Shown: positions 52,925 to 64,000 of the stretch, in pieces
Position numbering within the stretch: the first letter of the stretch is position 1
Layout of the letters: every line of letters begins with the position of its first letter
Assembly: GCA_034008185.1 (NCBI GenBank)
Contig: CM067084.1
Coordinates: 6,033,385 to 6,097,384, forward strand
Reading direction: 5' to 3'
Origin: Gorsachius magnificus
Lineage: Eukaryota > Chordata > Aves > Pelecaniformes > Ardeidae
DNA length: 64,000 bases
Position numbers and translations under genes: made by a program
The notes under the pieces: model-generated
What the model saw: the letters and a program-made list of their open reading frames with translations, nothing else
Told to the model about the DNA's origin: nothing
The model's database searches: none

Positions 52925-55788
52925 GTAAAAATTCCTTTTGCTTGGTCATGGCATATAACAAGGTTTCATGCCTCTCTTTCTGGCACGTCTGGTGCCACAG
53001 ACTCCCCAGGAACCTTATTTCATTCAGATGTCTGCTTCTTAATGAGCTGATCTTCAGAAGAACAGCTATTTACTGATTCATTGCTGGGTTACACCTTTAG
53101 CGCATGATTTTCTCCCACAATAGTTCACGAAATAGGAAACTCACTGCATCAAGCAACTCAAACCAGAAGCAATTGCAAGGACGCTCATGCAGCCAACATT
53201 AGGAATATGGGATTCCCTCATTTAGCTGCAGAAATTATTTAAAAATTGAATAATCCCTTCAGGTGGCTTAAGCAGTAATTAGGGAGTCTAGGGTATGTTA
53301 GAAAATATACTGTGTCATTAAAAACCACTGTTTTAAACATTAGTGTATACAAAACCCGAGAAAAGTGATTTAAACATGACTCTGTCTTCTTCACGCCTCG
53401 TGGCTGTATCTACTTGACACCTTTTAATTTTTCAGGCTTGTACCTTTGAATAGGAGGAGACCACCAGGTATGGCCTAATTGTTAAAGTACATTTCCTTCA
53501 CCCATTCATTCCATGCAAACGCTTGCTGTTGTGAAAAATGTTCAAAACACTCTTTTATTGAATTATGGCTGTATGAGGAAGCCTGGGAAAGGAGAGAAAG
53601 AAGAGACTTTATGACTTGTCGCCTTGCTGTAGTTTATGTCTTTTAATTTTTCAAGTCTTGATTTTAATTTTGACTGTTTTCTTATCCAGAATGTCCCCTT
53701 GAGGGCCAGCTACCTCCTAAAATTGCCATGTTGGCAAAATAATCAAAAGATTGCTTTGTTAGAGACACATCAACAATTAGTAAATCAGTTTTAAAATATT
53801 TCCTTTCCCTCAGTATTTTTGCACTGAATTTGCTTCTTGAAGCAAAAAGTAACCCAGTTGAAGAACCGTTGGAAGTATTGAGCTAGCTATGTATGAAAGG
53901 CATGCATGAGAGTTTTAGCTCTTGGATATAGTTACTCAATTTTATCATTGACCATCATTATTTCATCATGTCAGCAGAAAATAGGATGCATTTAATTTAG
54001 GAATTAGTATATTTAGCTGGAGGGAATGCTTTTCTAAATGTCATGCAGTCATTAGTGAACTTTAAGAGTAGATTACAGTATAAAGTTGTCTTCTTGCATC
54101 AGACTCTTTAAATCTAGGTGGGCTCTCCTGATTTCACTGAAATTGCTTGAATTTAATTGGAAATGGTCTATGTAATGAACAGACTTTAATATGTATGTGT
54201 AGCATTGTTAAACAGTAATGTAAGAAAAGCTTGGCTTGACACAGAATATAGCCAGAGAGTAGTGAAAATAACACGTTTGAATATGCAAATGCTGTTCTCT
54301 AACAAGATTCTGAATTAGTAAAATGTGAATCTAAAGTCATAGTTGGTGTCACGTTTCCAGATGAAGGAGAAGGCTTAGTATTAATGAAAAGATGGGTTAG
54401 TTTTGGCTCCATCATCAGACTGCAAAAATTAGAAAGCCAAAGAGGAGAGATATTTTATGGAACCACAGCTACTCAGAAACCTTCCTGTCCTCTCTCCTCC
54501 CAGCCTTTTCTTTTCCTTTCAGGCCCATTTGGACAAACATCAGTCAGTCTCATTACTTTAGTCTTTTTTTTTTGCTTATGTTCTGTGGGTTTCCAGTTTA
54601 TTTCTGCATAAACTGAAAAATTCATATTTGCATCACAAGATGACCAAAATGTTCTTTAATTATTTCCCAGGAGCTTTGCTTCGTTCTCTGAGTGGGCACC
54701 ACTGTGTTGCTGCAGTGTAGGGCTTGTCAACACTCCCATTATAGATGTCTTATTTTGCAGGATACTATAACCCAGCTGACTTAATTGCATAGAGCTACAA
54801 TTAATTTTTCAAGATTTCAGGAAAGATGCCAGTTATTTAACATGCTTACACTGAAATAACTTGGCTTTTTTTTTTTTTTTTTTTGGTGGGGGGAGGGGAG
54901 GGGATCAAATGTGATGGGGAAAAAAAAGGCAATCACAGCAGAGTCAAAACTTGCTAGGTTGCTTCTTGTCAAGGTAGCCTTTCATTCCCATCTGTACGTT
55001 GCCTTTCTTAGCTACCAGTTTTTAGACTCAAGTGTCTGTCACTCCTAATGCCTTCCAGGAGCACTTAGTATCCAGCTGATTTCTTGGTAATGTCTTTGTT
55101 TCTCTCACTTTTAATCCTTATGTGACTTTGAGGACACATTAGAGACAATCAAGTTTTTACTGACTTATTAGAACATAAAAGATTTTACAAACAAGATATT
55201 GAGGGACACCCAGTGGGTACCACACACCATCCATGTGTGGCCCACATGGGGCCTCTGTCACTATGAGTAGGTATTTTAGATACTAAATTGGTATCAATAT
55301 ATTTAGCCCTGGATGTCATCTATCAGTGGCTGGAGAAAGCACACATTAGCTTCCTGTGAGCAATGCTGTTGCCACTACCAGGAGTTGTCCCCTCCACCTA
55401 GTGAAGGTATGAAAGGTGTCTTCATACTTGTGAGGCCTTCAGAAGTTTTCAGAGCATTTGGATTAGGTTCAGGTAAAACTCTGGCTTTCTGAATATGTAT
55501 GAAAAATCTTTGAACTATTTGAAAATTGTCATTAATATCTTCTGCATTTGTTTAGTCTAAAGGGAATTTAAAAATTCAGATCGGAGAAGCTGAGGGTGAG
55601 AGAAAGTTCACTACTTTCACTAATTTGCCAAAGCAGTTTTACGAAAGCAGTGAAGTAAATGCAGAAAATAAAACCAGGGATCACTTGATAATGCTCTAAG
55701 CCAAAAAGAAAGCCGAAAAAGAGCAGGCATTGCTACTATAGCTTACATCATATGTAACTTAAATGAAAGGGAACAGGATCAATATAAA
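52925..55788. other. AT-rich non-coding stretch, no gene recognised
   Basis: Only short chance frames (75 codons or fewer) are present outside the tail of the 117-codon frame. The one clear structure is the T19 run with an adjoining G-rich tract at 54866-54903. Confidence 0.65.
54866..54903. repeat. T19 run joined to a G-rich tract
   Basis: Nineteen T are followed at once by G runs of 2, 6, 4 and 4 separated by single T or A bases (54885-54903). The plus strand could form a two-layer, or imperfect three-layer, G-quadruplex. The mirrored homopolymer pair is unusual for this window. It is probably low-complexity DNA. Confidence 0.7.
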
Positions 55789-56921
55789 GTGTGTGGGCAA
55801 GGCAGGCAGGCGCATGGCGTTGGGAGATACACGGTCAAACATGAAACTCGTTCTTCCAAATTGAAATCCAGGGAATTGTCAACAGGTCCCCATCCACACG
55901 GAATAAGTGAAAAATGTGATTGTGAGGGGCCTGATGATTACCCTAGCACAAATGCTGCTCTCTTTCAGCCTGGCGTCAATTCAGAAATCTTTGTCTGTGC
56001 TGGGACTGCTTTGCATTGCTGTTCAATAGAGCCGGAGCAGAGTTTTGCCCCATATCATAACACATTTATCCCCAAGGCGAATGTATGCATCTGGTTTTGT
56101 ATTCAAGTTTTTTCTTACGCAGTTCAATGGTTTCTTGCTAGTGGCCTCAGGGATATTTAAATAAGATGAACCCTTTTACCTACAGGACCATAAAAAGAGA
56201 AGAGCTAACAAGGGGCTATGAGGTGTTACAGCAAAGGTGATGAGGTGCCTTTATGGGACCTCTGCAAAGTGCTTGACACCCTGAGTACAACAGGCAGAAT
56301 TCCTCTTCCACCAGTGTCTTGAGGAAGGTGGAAAAATGAAGCTTTTCCCAACCATCGCTCCTCTGCATGTGTGCACAGGAAATCTTGAGGCACTGCCTGT
56401 GGCACTTTAAATGCTCTGTGCTCAGCCAGTGTTCCCAATTCCTGGCTGGAAATGCATGGAAATCCACTGCTGGCAAACGTGAGGCTGTCAGGGATTTAAA
56501 CCATTACATTCAGTCATGTTTATATTCTACTAATGGTAGATCAGCCTTAATAAAGACGAGTTCCGCTGCTAGTTTCGGTTACAGTCTATATGGTACAATG
56601 ACACCAATTGCTATACAGTGTATATGGAAATTTCTCACCAGTGGGAGGGCATGGACAAATTCTTCACAGGTACCTTTTATAAATGGTGGATGTATTAGCC
56701 TCTTTTCTTGCCAACGAGGTCCTACGAACTTGGCTTCCAGAGTCTTGAAATTTGGCTTGGCCAAATCATTTAGCGTTGAAATCCCAGTAAGCAGCATGGT
56801 GCTGATTCGCTGTTTAATCCGTATCCAAACTACCCCACCAGGCTGTTACACGCAGCTCGCATCCAGCACCCTGCGCTGGGAAAAGAAGATCCAACATCAC
56901 CAGTTGCTACTCCTTGCGTAG
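55789..56921. other. Open-frame-dense block with elevated CpG
   Basis: Two plus-strand open frames, 123 codons (55789-56160) and 184 codons (56367-56921), cover most of 1.1 kb. Minus-strand frames of 86, 70 and 72 codons overlap the second. The block keeps more CpG (for example ACACGG, GGCGTC, AAGACGAG, CCGCTG, TTTCGG, AACGAGG) than neighbouring DNA. None of the peptides shows a domain I know. It could be an unrecognised ancient repeat, a conserved element, or contain an exon. The minus-strand possibility is given separately. Confidence 0.25.
56674..56875 (-). other. Candidate exon with start codon, unknown product
   Basis: On the minus strand a pyrimidine-rich acceptor (TTCTTTTCCCAG) precedes this 202-base segment. 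An ATG at 56797 opens a 72-codon frame, and a donor-like AAAAG|GTACCT ends the segment; a second donor-like ACTG|GTGAGA lies further on. The predicted peptide begins MLLTGISTLNDLAKPNFKTL and has a hydrophobic start followed by a basic part. After the frame's TAA stop, the same frame runs open for another 22 codons, which could point to a single nonsense change in an older gene copy. I do not recognise the protein. The plus strand is also open here for 184 codons, so one of the two frames at least is accidental. Confidence 0.15.
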
Positions 56922-57594
56922 GACTGGAGAGATGAGATGGGCAAACATGATTCTGGCTGTATTTCACTTTTTAAAATTAGTCAGAACCTTTTCTTCTACA
57001 GTAAAGTGTATTTCAGTATTTCCTGAGGTCAATCAGAGAATACTGCAGAGTTTCACCCAGAGGACCATTTGGGAAGTATGTGCATTTTCCAAAGATCAAC
57101 TCAAAGTCATAAAAGAAGAAATGCTCTTTGCTAGCTGAAGTATTAGTTGTTACCAAGAAAATTATTTGGAGTGTGCAATGTAGAGAACGAGAGGTTTAAC
57201 ACAGTGCTTGAGTGCCTAAGGATGGCGTGGGAACCATGGGTCAGTTGGCAATAAATCTGATGCACTACTTACTAACCCATATTGCCCAGATGGCCATCCC
57301 AGAGTTGCATTTGCTCAGGGCTTTGTTTCAGAGGTATCAAAATATGAGCAGGGGTTTCCACAGGTTTTACATAGATGAAGCTTTGCTATATCAATCCTAT
57401 GCATTCAGCTCTCATCGTATGCCTGTGATCTGTGGGCAGAGGTTTTGGGACCCCCTCTGATGGTTTCTACCCTAGGAAAGGAGTGGTTTGATACTATCAC
57501 TATACATATAATGAATCATAATCATCGTGGGCATTGGTCTGTTTGTTAGAGATGGAGGCAAGACGGAAAACTCCCATCATCCAAGGTCAGAGTT

Positions 57595-57720
57595 TGTTTT
57601 ACGATAATAATTTTAAATTCTAAATTCAATATTTTAAAGTTATAAATTAAATGCTAATATTTTTTAAAATAAAAAGCTAATTAGACTTTTAAAGGGATAC
57701 TTGTAGTAACAAGACAATTA
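57595..57720. other. Very AT-rich tract
   Basis: About 125 bases consist almost wholly of A and T, with many TTTTAAA and AATTAAA words. Such tracts unwind easily and are a feature of scaffold/matrix attachment regions and of origins in vertebrates, but composition alone is weak evidence. Confidence 0.5.
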
Positions 57721-60700
57721 TTAACAGTACAAGGTGGAAAGTACGGCTAAAACTCTTGCAGCTTTTTTTCAGAGCTCTTTTCTTCTGTGAATATTGGTTA
57801 TGGTACTGCAGTTAAAAATAAATTTCTACTGTGACCAGGGCTTTTACCTGTTCTGAATTATGGTCCCACCCCTCCTTGGATGAGCAAAAAGGATAACTTT
57901 ACACTAGCTCCCACAATTTGTTGTATACTATTTTACCCAGCATTTATAAAATCTTTCCATATTTTGTGATAACAATATATTTATATGTTTTCTCTGAAGT
58001 GTGAGGGGAAAAATTAGATTTGCTAGCATGAAATGTTTGTTGACTCAATAGCAGGTAACTGGGAAAAACAGTGGGTAAAGTTCTACTGAGAGAGGGTCTT
58101 TGCTAGTGTGCAGAAATTAGTGCCAGTACAGCACTGTGATGAATAGTCCTGTGTTTCCCGATTTGCTTTGTAAAAATCTGTTAATTAATTATCTGTTAAC
58201 TAATATTAATTAAAATACAAAATAAAAGCCAAAAGAAAAGGCAAAAAAAGGCAATACAAAATACATTAAGATGGAAACATTAAAAATAGAACACTAAAAA
58301 TCTGTAAGTGACTGTTAGCAGTTTCGCCTGGCAGTATAGGTGTTGAGGGTGCCAAAGGCAAAAATTGTATAGGCATAGCATATCAGAATTGGACCTACAG
58401 GCATTCTCCAAGATGGTGTTATAATATTTGCAGGAGGTCTGTTATTCCATTGCTGCCGCAAGGCCTGCACATGAAATGAAATAGGAATTCCAAGACATTT
58501 GTCAGACAGATGCTATCTCAGCGCCTCCGTGCGTTTCACCAAATCGAACATTTATGACTCCAACATTGAGACAGATGGACAAAAGCATCATGGAAAAATG
58601 TTGTTTCTGTCCTTTGAGTACTTTTTCCTTGAAGTGTTCGTAAACACATCTAAGAGTACAATATACTGAGCATTTGTGTTATGGTGTTTGAAACTGTGTG
58701 TTGTATTTCCCAAAGATAACACAACAGTTAATTTTCTGCTTTAGTTATAATGCTTTTCCTCAGCATCAGTTGCTACTAAGTAAGTCCCTATCATTTTTCA
58801 AGGGCGTAACTTGCAACAAGACAGCAATAACAATTACATATTGTTTTCAAATAAGATGCCATTTTCCTTTCTGGCAGGCAGCAATGGGTTTTTAATGTGT
58901 AACATTTGTTTAATAAAACTCACAGATGCTTCCTTGACAATTGCAAAGGAAGAAAAAAGAGGAAAACAAACCCAAAGAAAAGGCAGAAAATATAAAGAGC
59001 AAATGAAAGATTCAGCTTCTATCACAACTATTCATCTTGTGTCCCAGGCTGATTATGTGCGTTTTGGCTGGATCAGACATCTCTGGTGAACCTGTGCATA
59101 GCAGGGATGTGCTACAATTTGAAAGCCTGCTTTGCTGAAGCATTGCCTCGATTTCCCACAAACTAAGAAATACTCTATGCTACCAGGAGGCCCCGACTTT
59201 GTGAAGATCACAGCATTTTGTCATCTGAATGCTCCTGAGGCAATTTGGCTGAGCAGGACAGATTTTTCTGTTGATTACACATGGCTGCTGTATCTCCAAC
59301 GTCTGTCTACCGTTTTCAGTTAATAGTGGGTGTGAATTGCAGCAGACAACATTTCTTCCTTTGGAGCAAGAGAAAACATATATAACCTTTCAGAGATTGA
59401 CTGTTTTTATGGTAAGCTGAAAAATCTATCATTCTGATCTTAAAAAAAACCAAACAAAAGGAAACCCCACTTTTTTTGCAGGGGAAAAAGGTCATGGCTA
59501 CACCGGAGAAAGAGAGAGGGGACACGGAGACACTGCAAAAAGCAGGACAACTTTCCAGCTGAGAGTCCTGAGCCCTTTTAGATAGAAGAGGCCAATCTCC
59601 ATTATTATCTCTACAACTATAAAATTATGTGGGCCTGAGAGAGGAACTTCCCTCGGGTCATGCAGCCAGCTGCAGAGCTTTAGTGAGATCTTGGGGTCAC
59701 CCAACTTTTGTTGCACCCCAGCCACTGGCTAATCAAACAGCCACTCTGAATCACGCTGGGAAACCATGCAAGTAGAGCCAATTGAGTAAAAGCAAAAATC
59801 ATAGGGGATAAGCTTTCCAATATGTAAAATAACAAACATAAATACAAATATAGAAGATAAATGTAAATGGCAGCAATCTCATTCTGGTAGATGAAGTGCA
59901 CTGTGAAGTGGCAGTAGTCTAACCTGAACGAATGCAAAAGCCAACATCTTCAGAAGAGCCAGGACAGTAGCTATTGCCATTGCTTTTTCCATGTCTATCT
60001 TTTTGAGCCCTCCAGCATATCCGGTGAGTGGCAATAGGCATTTTTTTTTCCCTTGAACAGACCCAAACCATGAGACTTTGAAGAGTCCATCAGCACTGCC
60101 TCATGGCTGGTGCCATCAAGCAAGAGACAGGCAACTATGAGTGGCTCGGTCTAAGTGGTTGGACAAAATCCAGGGTCTCCATGTATTCTGCATTACAAAG
60201 AAAAAATGGTATTGTTACCATGTATCTTTGAAGCAATCCTGCTTACCTACAAAGGTCCTGTTCCACAGGCTCAGGAGTCATCAAGCTGCAGGAGGCAGTT
60301 TAGTTTGCACAACTCTAGGTCAGGTTCAGCCAGAACTCAGCCCACCAGCCTTCTCCCCTCAGGTTCCCACGCTTGCTCCATCTCCAGTCTGGACCATTTC
60401 TTCACTCTCAACTTCTCTGCTTTTGTTTCTTCTGTTATGCAGACACAAAAATTTCCAGAGAACAGCTAAATAGGTCATGACTAATACATCTCTGTGCCTT
60501 TGTTCTGGATGGTAAAAAAAAATTTCTGTACATGGAGTGAGGTGTCTGAGTGTTATACAAAGCAGGTTCTGTGAATTTTCCCTCATCTGATCCCAATGCC
60601 TTTAATGTGAATGACCGTCTATGCAATCCAGTATTTACTAATCATAGCAGATCCAAGAAATAGTGCAGCAAAAATACTGTTTCCTAAATTTAGGTACTCT

Positions 60701-60748
60701 GCAAATGCTTGCAAGTTCAATTTATATTATGATGTGATACCAGCACAT

Positions 60749-60772
60749 TATAATTTTTAATTAAAAATTATA
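60749..60772. repeat. Perfect 24-base AT palindrome
   Basis: The segment is TATAATTTTTAA followed by its exact reverse complement, with no spacer and only A/T bases. The centre is TTAATTAA. It could extrude a cruciform or serve as a symmetric site for a dimeric homeodomain-type protein. It may also have arisen by chance or by A/T slippage with inversion. Confidence 0.85.
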
Positions 60773-63700
60773 TCCCTTTGTAACATCTACAGCTCTTTCA
60801 CATGGCTGTCATCTAGAAACAAGGCAACGCGAGCTAACAGAGAATGGGACATCGCATCCTGACCTTGGTACACAGGGTCTTTTTTTTCACTCATGACGTA
60901 AACATTTCACTGGCACAAAAAGTAGTTGGCAAGCATCGTTTTGTAATGGGTGGCAGACTGGAAAGGGAGCAGTTCCCAACTGACAAAGCAGCCAATGCTT
61001 CCTCAGATCAGCCTATAACTTGTGACAATATTGTGCTCAAAAATTCCTCTAGCAAAGCGATTCCTCAGCTACAGATCAGGAGATCCTTCCTCATTATCCA
61101 CCAGAAACTATAAGCAAATGCCCTGGGAAAAAAGCAAAATAAAACATAAGCAAGAAATGCATCTAGTTCTTATTCTGTAACAAGTACAGTTTATTTTTCT
61201 CTTCCTCCAGCGAGCGCTTTTGTTTTGTGTCTTGTTTCCTACCTGCACGTATTAGAGTTGAATACTAGGGATAATAGTAAAAGCAAAAGGAGACTTCTTT
61301 TTTTAAAGCAGAAAAATCCAGCAATAATCATGTTCTAACTCATAGCAATGTTGTGAAAAATCATGTGTTTATAAGTCTGAAGAATTTTTAAAGGATTATA
61401 TGCTGAGGATGGGACAGAAAATATCAGCCAGAGTCCCTGGTGTCCTCTGATGGCTTTATGTTTGTTTAACCTGTAATATTCTCATTAGTTTAAATGGAGG
61501 CAGGATTTCAACCTATGCAAATCATACCTACCTGAGAAATATGCATAGATTTTAATACAGGCCAAGTATATGTTCAGTGTGCCTTCCCACATACAATGCA
61601 TTTGCTATATTGCAGATGTCCTAGCAGACGCTGGTGGCATGCATTCTGTAGCCATGCACAGTCACAGCCAGTCCACGTTGCCTCCTTAGGCATTTCTTTT
61701 CCTGAGGCTTTGCCTGATGCTGTTTTAATTCTTCACACCCTGGGACTCCATCACTCACTTTCCTTGGGAGGTTTTTCCACAGTTTAGTAGATATTACTAT
61801 GGCTTTTTTTACCCCTGACATTCATCCTGAATTTTACTTTCCTTAATTTAATTCTGTTCTCCACAAATCATTTTTTTTCTCCATGGGTATTAAGGTGTTC
61901 CTTTTTTATTCCATATGAAGTCAAACTATTAACAACTAGAAATTTATATTATTTCTTAGTTGGAGAGACTGAATCTTGAGCAGTTATAGGTAATTATGAA
62001 TTGTACTTAGGGGTCCGCTAAAACTTTCTGCCTGATTAACTGTCCCTGCAGGGACAATAATTGCTGTTACACATGGAAGTATCAAGTGCAGAGCGGAGGC
62101 ATGGCCCTGCCAGCAGCGTACAGGGCAGCACTGACAGGCTCCGAGAACAGCTCTGCGCAGTCCCCCAGGCTGGGAGAGAAGAGGGAACTGCATCGAGACC
62201 AAAACAGACCCATGAAATCCACTGCTGGAGGGGCCACGGTTAGATGATCTTCTCTCCAGTCTATTGTACCCCAGTACAGAAACAGGGAAATGTGACTATT
62301 CAAAATTAAATTCATAAGAAGAGGAAGGACTGGTTTATATTCTGATTTCACATTTGCTTAAATCAGGAGCTGCTCTAATAATCCCATGGAATCCATGGGT
62401 CTGAACGCTAGCTGAAGTAAAAGGGAGTGCAGGCAATGTGTGCTGCCAAGTTTGCTTTTACTTATTTAATTATTTTTCCACCAGTGATGCTTAAAAATCA
62501 ATTGCAACAGGTACTAACAGAAGACTTCAGGAGCCTTTCCCAGCTGTTTTAGGCTGCAACCCCCAAAGCTTGCCTCTCATAATTCAGTTTTAGCTTTAGG
62601 CACTTTAAAGTTAATAGACTCATTTGAGCAAAGGGCTTATTTGAAATCCACGTTGGAAAAAAGTGAGCATAAGTGTGCTAGTGCCAAGCTATAAACACAT
62701 TTATACAGTGCAGTAAATCAATACCGCTGCCTTTCCTTGGAGAGACTGGGCCAATTAACCCGAACGTACAGGACATGATGATGGAACCTGTTCAGCTTAT
62801 TACGGGACCAGTAGCAAAGACTGCAACCATACTACCCTGCTGAGCCTCACTTTGACATTCCCCAGCCTGGCCAAATTTTAGCCCATTTGATTTAAGCTTG
62901 TCATGCACTGACTGCCAGAAGAGAACAGAGACTTTTTTGGGAAATTATCTGAAAAAAATGGTGGGAGTCAAAGAGGATTCAAGGAGGATGATAGCTTATG
63001 GTTTCACTGTCTGAAAAGGTTTGTGAAGTTTTTTTTGTTGGAAGAGTCATTTAAATACAGGCTAGGCTATGAACACTGCAGCTTTTTTCTGTAGTCACCT
63101 GCTTAAATTTAAGCCTGTGTGTAGTCATGTCTATTGAAATGTTTGCAGGTTGGCTGTCTTCCTCTGGACTGGGGTTAAAGTTATTTGTAAGTTATTAACT
63201 TATGAACCCAAACTGATCTTGATGGCCACGCAGGGCATGGAAGGGAGGGAGAAAGGCAATGAGAAAAACGAACAATGAAAATGGAAAGACATCACAAGCA
63301 TTGTGTGGGTGCAGCATGAGGACGAGCAAATGGGATGAGGCAGGAAAGGTGATGCCTATCTACATCTTCCACTAGGATAGGGTCTACAGATGTACTTGGA
63401 CTCTGTAATGTAATAAAGATGCTACACTCACTTATAAATTCCTATATAAGTAGAGGTCATATAATCTGATCAGTGACTTTTTGCAAACAAGAGAATGTTC
63501 AGCTTTTTGTTATTGGAGCATTTCATTCAACTGCCTTAATTACAGGGCTCCCCCACCTCCCCCTCTTTTAAGTGTTATGCAAAATACAAAACAAGGTTAT
63601 GAAAAAAGGACGCGATGTTATGGAAAGCTGGTTAGCTTTTGGTGCATTAAGTCCCTGAAAATTATTTATATTTTGTGTTTATGTAAAACCTGTCATTGAC

Positions 63701-64000
63701 TATTAAAGGTAAAGTTACCATTGCCTGAATAGGTGCTCAAATCACAGAAAGCTTAGTGTAGTTGGAAGCTGACAGCTGGTAAAGCTGTCTTATAAAAACT
63801 CTCTAAAATGCATTAGAATGTGCACAAAAAGTAATTTTTTAAATGAGAGAAAAGAGGAAGAAAAGTTGCCAAAAGCGCTTTAAAGCAGGAGGAAGAGATT
63901 TCCAAATAAAGTGAAGTGCTAAAGGCAACTGCCAGGTGACCAGCAGTGCCTGCCCAGGTCCTGACCCACGGCACTAATTATCCATCTGCCTCGTCAGGTG

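Larger units (their letters stand above)
56922..64000. other. AT-rich non-coding stretch, no gene recognised
   Basis: No gene is recognised. Overlapping plus-strand frames of 110 and 104 codons (60141-60473 and 60155-60469) are in different phases and show no domain; other frames are under 95 codons. Very AT-rich tracts lie at 57595-57720 and 58180-58300. A perfect 24-base AT palindrome is at 60749-60772. The segment 62080-62200 is locally GC-richer with a few CpG and small frames on both strands. The window ends at 64000 in unremarkable sequence. Confidence 0.65.

Noticed and set aside
60141..60473. Two overlapping 110- and 104-codon frames as a gene
   Set aside because: They are in different phases of the same Ser/Pro/Leu-rich pyrimidine-rich DNA and show no domain.
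1..64000. tRNA, rRNA or CRISPR arrays
   Set aside because: No tRNA B-box-like GGTTCGAATC with a matching A-box, no rRNA-like stretch and no regularly spaced direct repeats were seen.

Overview
This window reads as nuclear DNA of a sauropsid, most likely a bird. The diagnostic evidence is three pieces of the CR1 LINE (Chicken Repeat 1). One is a long, well-preserved copy at 24820-25400 that keeps the typical 3' end, an 8-base ATTCTATG repeat, and still encodes the carboxy-terminal part of the CR1 reverse-transcriptase protein on the minus strand. The other two are short and worn: 13163-13297 (minus) and 34584-34760 (plus). Crocodilians and turtles also carry CR1, so 'bird' is an inference. The rest is AT-rich single-copy-looking sequence with long A/T runs and short microsatellites, as in vertebrate intergenic or intronic DNA.

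I found no protein-coding gene that I can name, no tRNA or rRNA, no CRISPR array and no bacterial-type operon. Stop-free frames are mostly under 100 codons, overlap one another on both strands and match no family I recognise. The window is therefore best described as a gene desert or the inside of a very large intron. If it is intronic, exons could be hidden among the short open frames. I mark three candidate exons with good splice-site context (3569-3697 minus, 52772-52924 plus, 56674-56875 minus), all at low confidence.

Layout: 1-13162, AT-rich with nothing named; 13163-13297, old CR1; 13298-24581, AT-rich with possible homeodomain-site clusters, small hairpins and a purine-rich patch; 24582-24622, a run of 41 T; 24820-25400, the main CR1; 25401-34583, AT-rich with microsatellites; 34584-34760, old CR1; 34761-49227, AT-rich, including a 28-T run; 49228-49866, the longest open frame, which covers a small CpG-rich spot; 52682-52924, an A25 run followed by the best candidate exon; 54866-54903, a T19 run joined to a G-rich tract; 55789-56921, a block with unusually long open frames and more CpG than its surroundings; 56922-64000, AT-rich, with a perfect 24-base palindrome at 60749-60772.

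There is no set of genes working together here. Recognisable transposable elements total only about 0.9 kb of 64 kb. With clusters of TAAT/ATTA sites, this fits a regulatory desert near a developmental gene, but that is inference and needs comparative data. I did not find a convincing new biological system.
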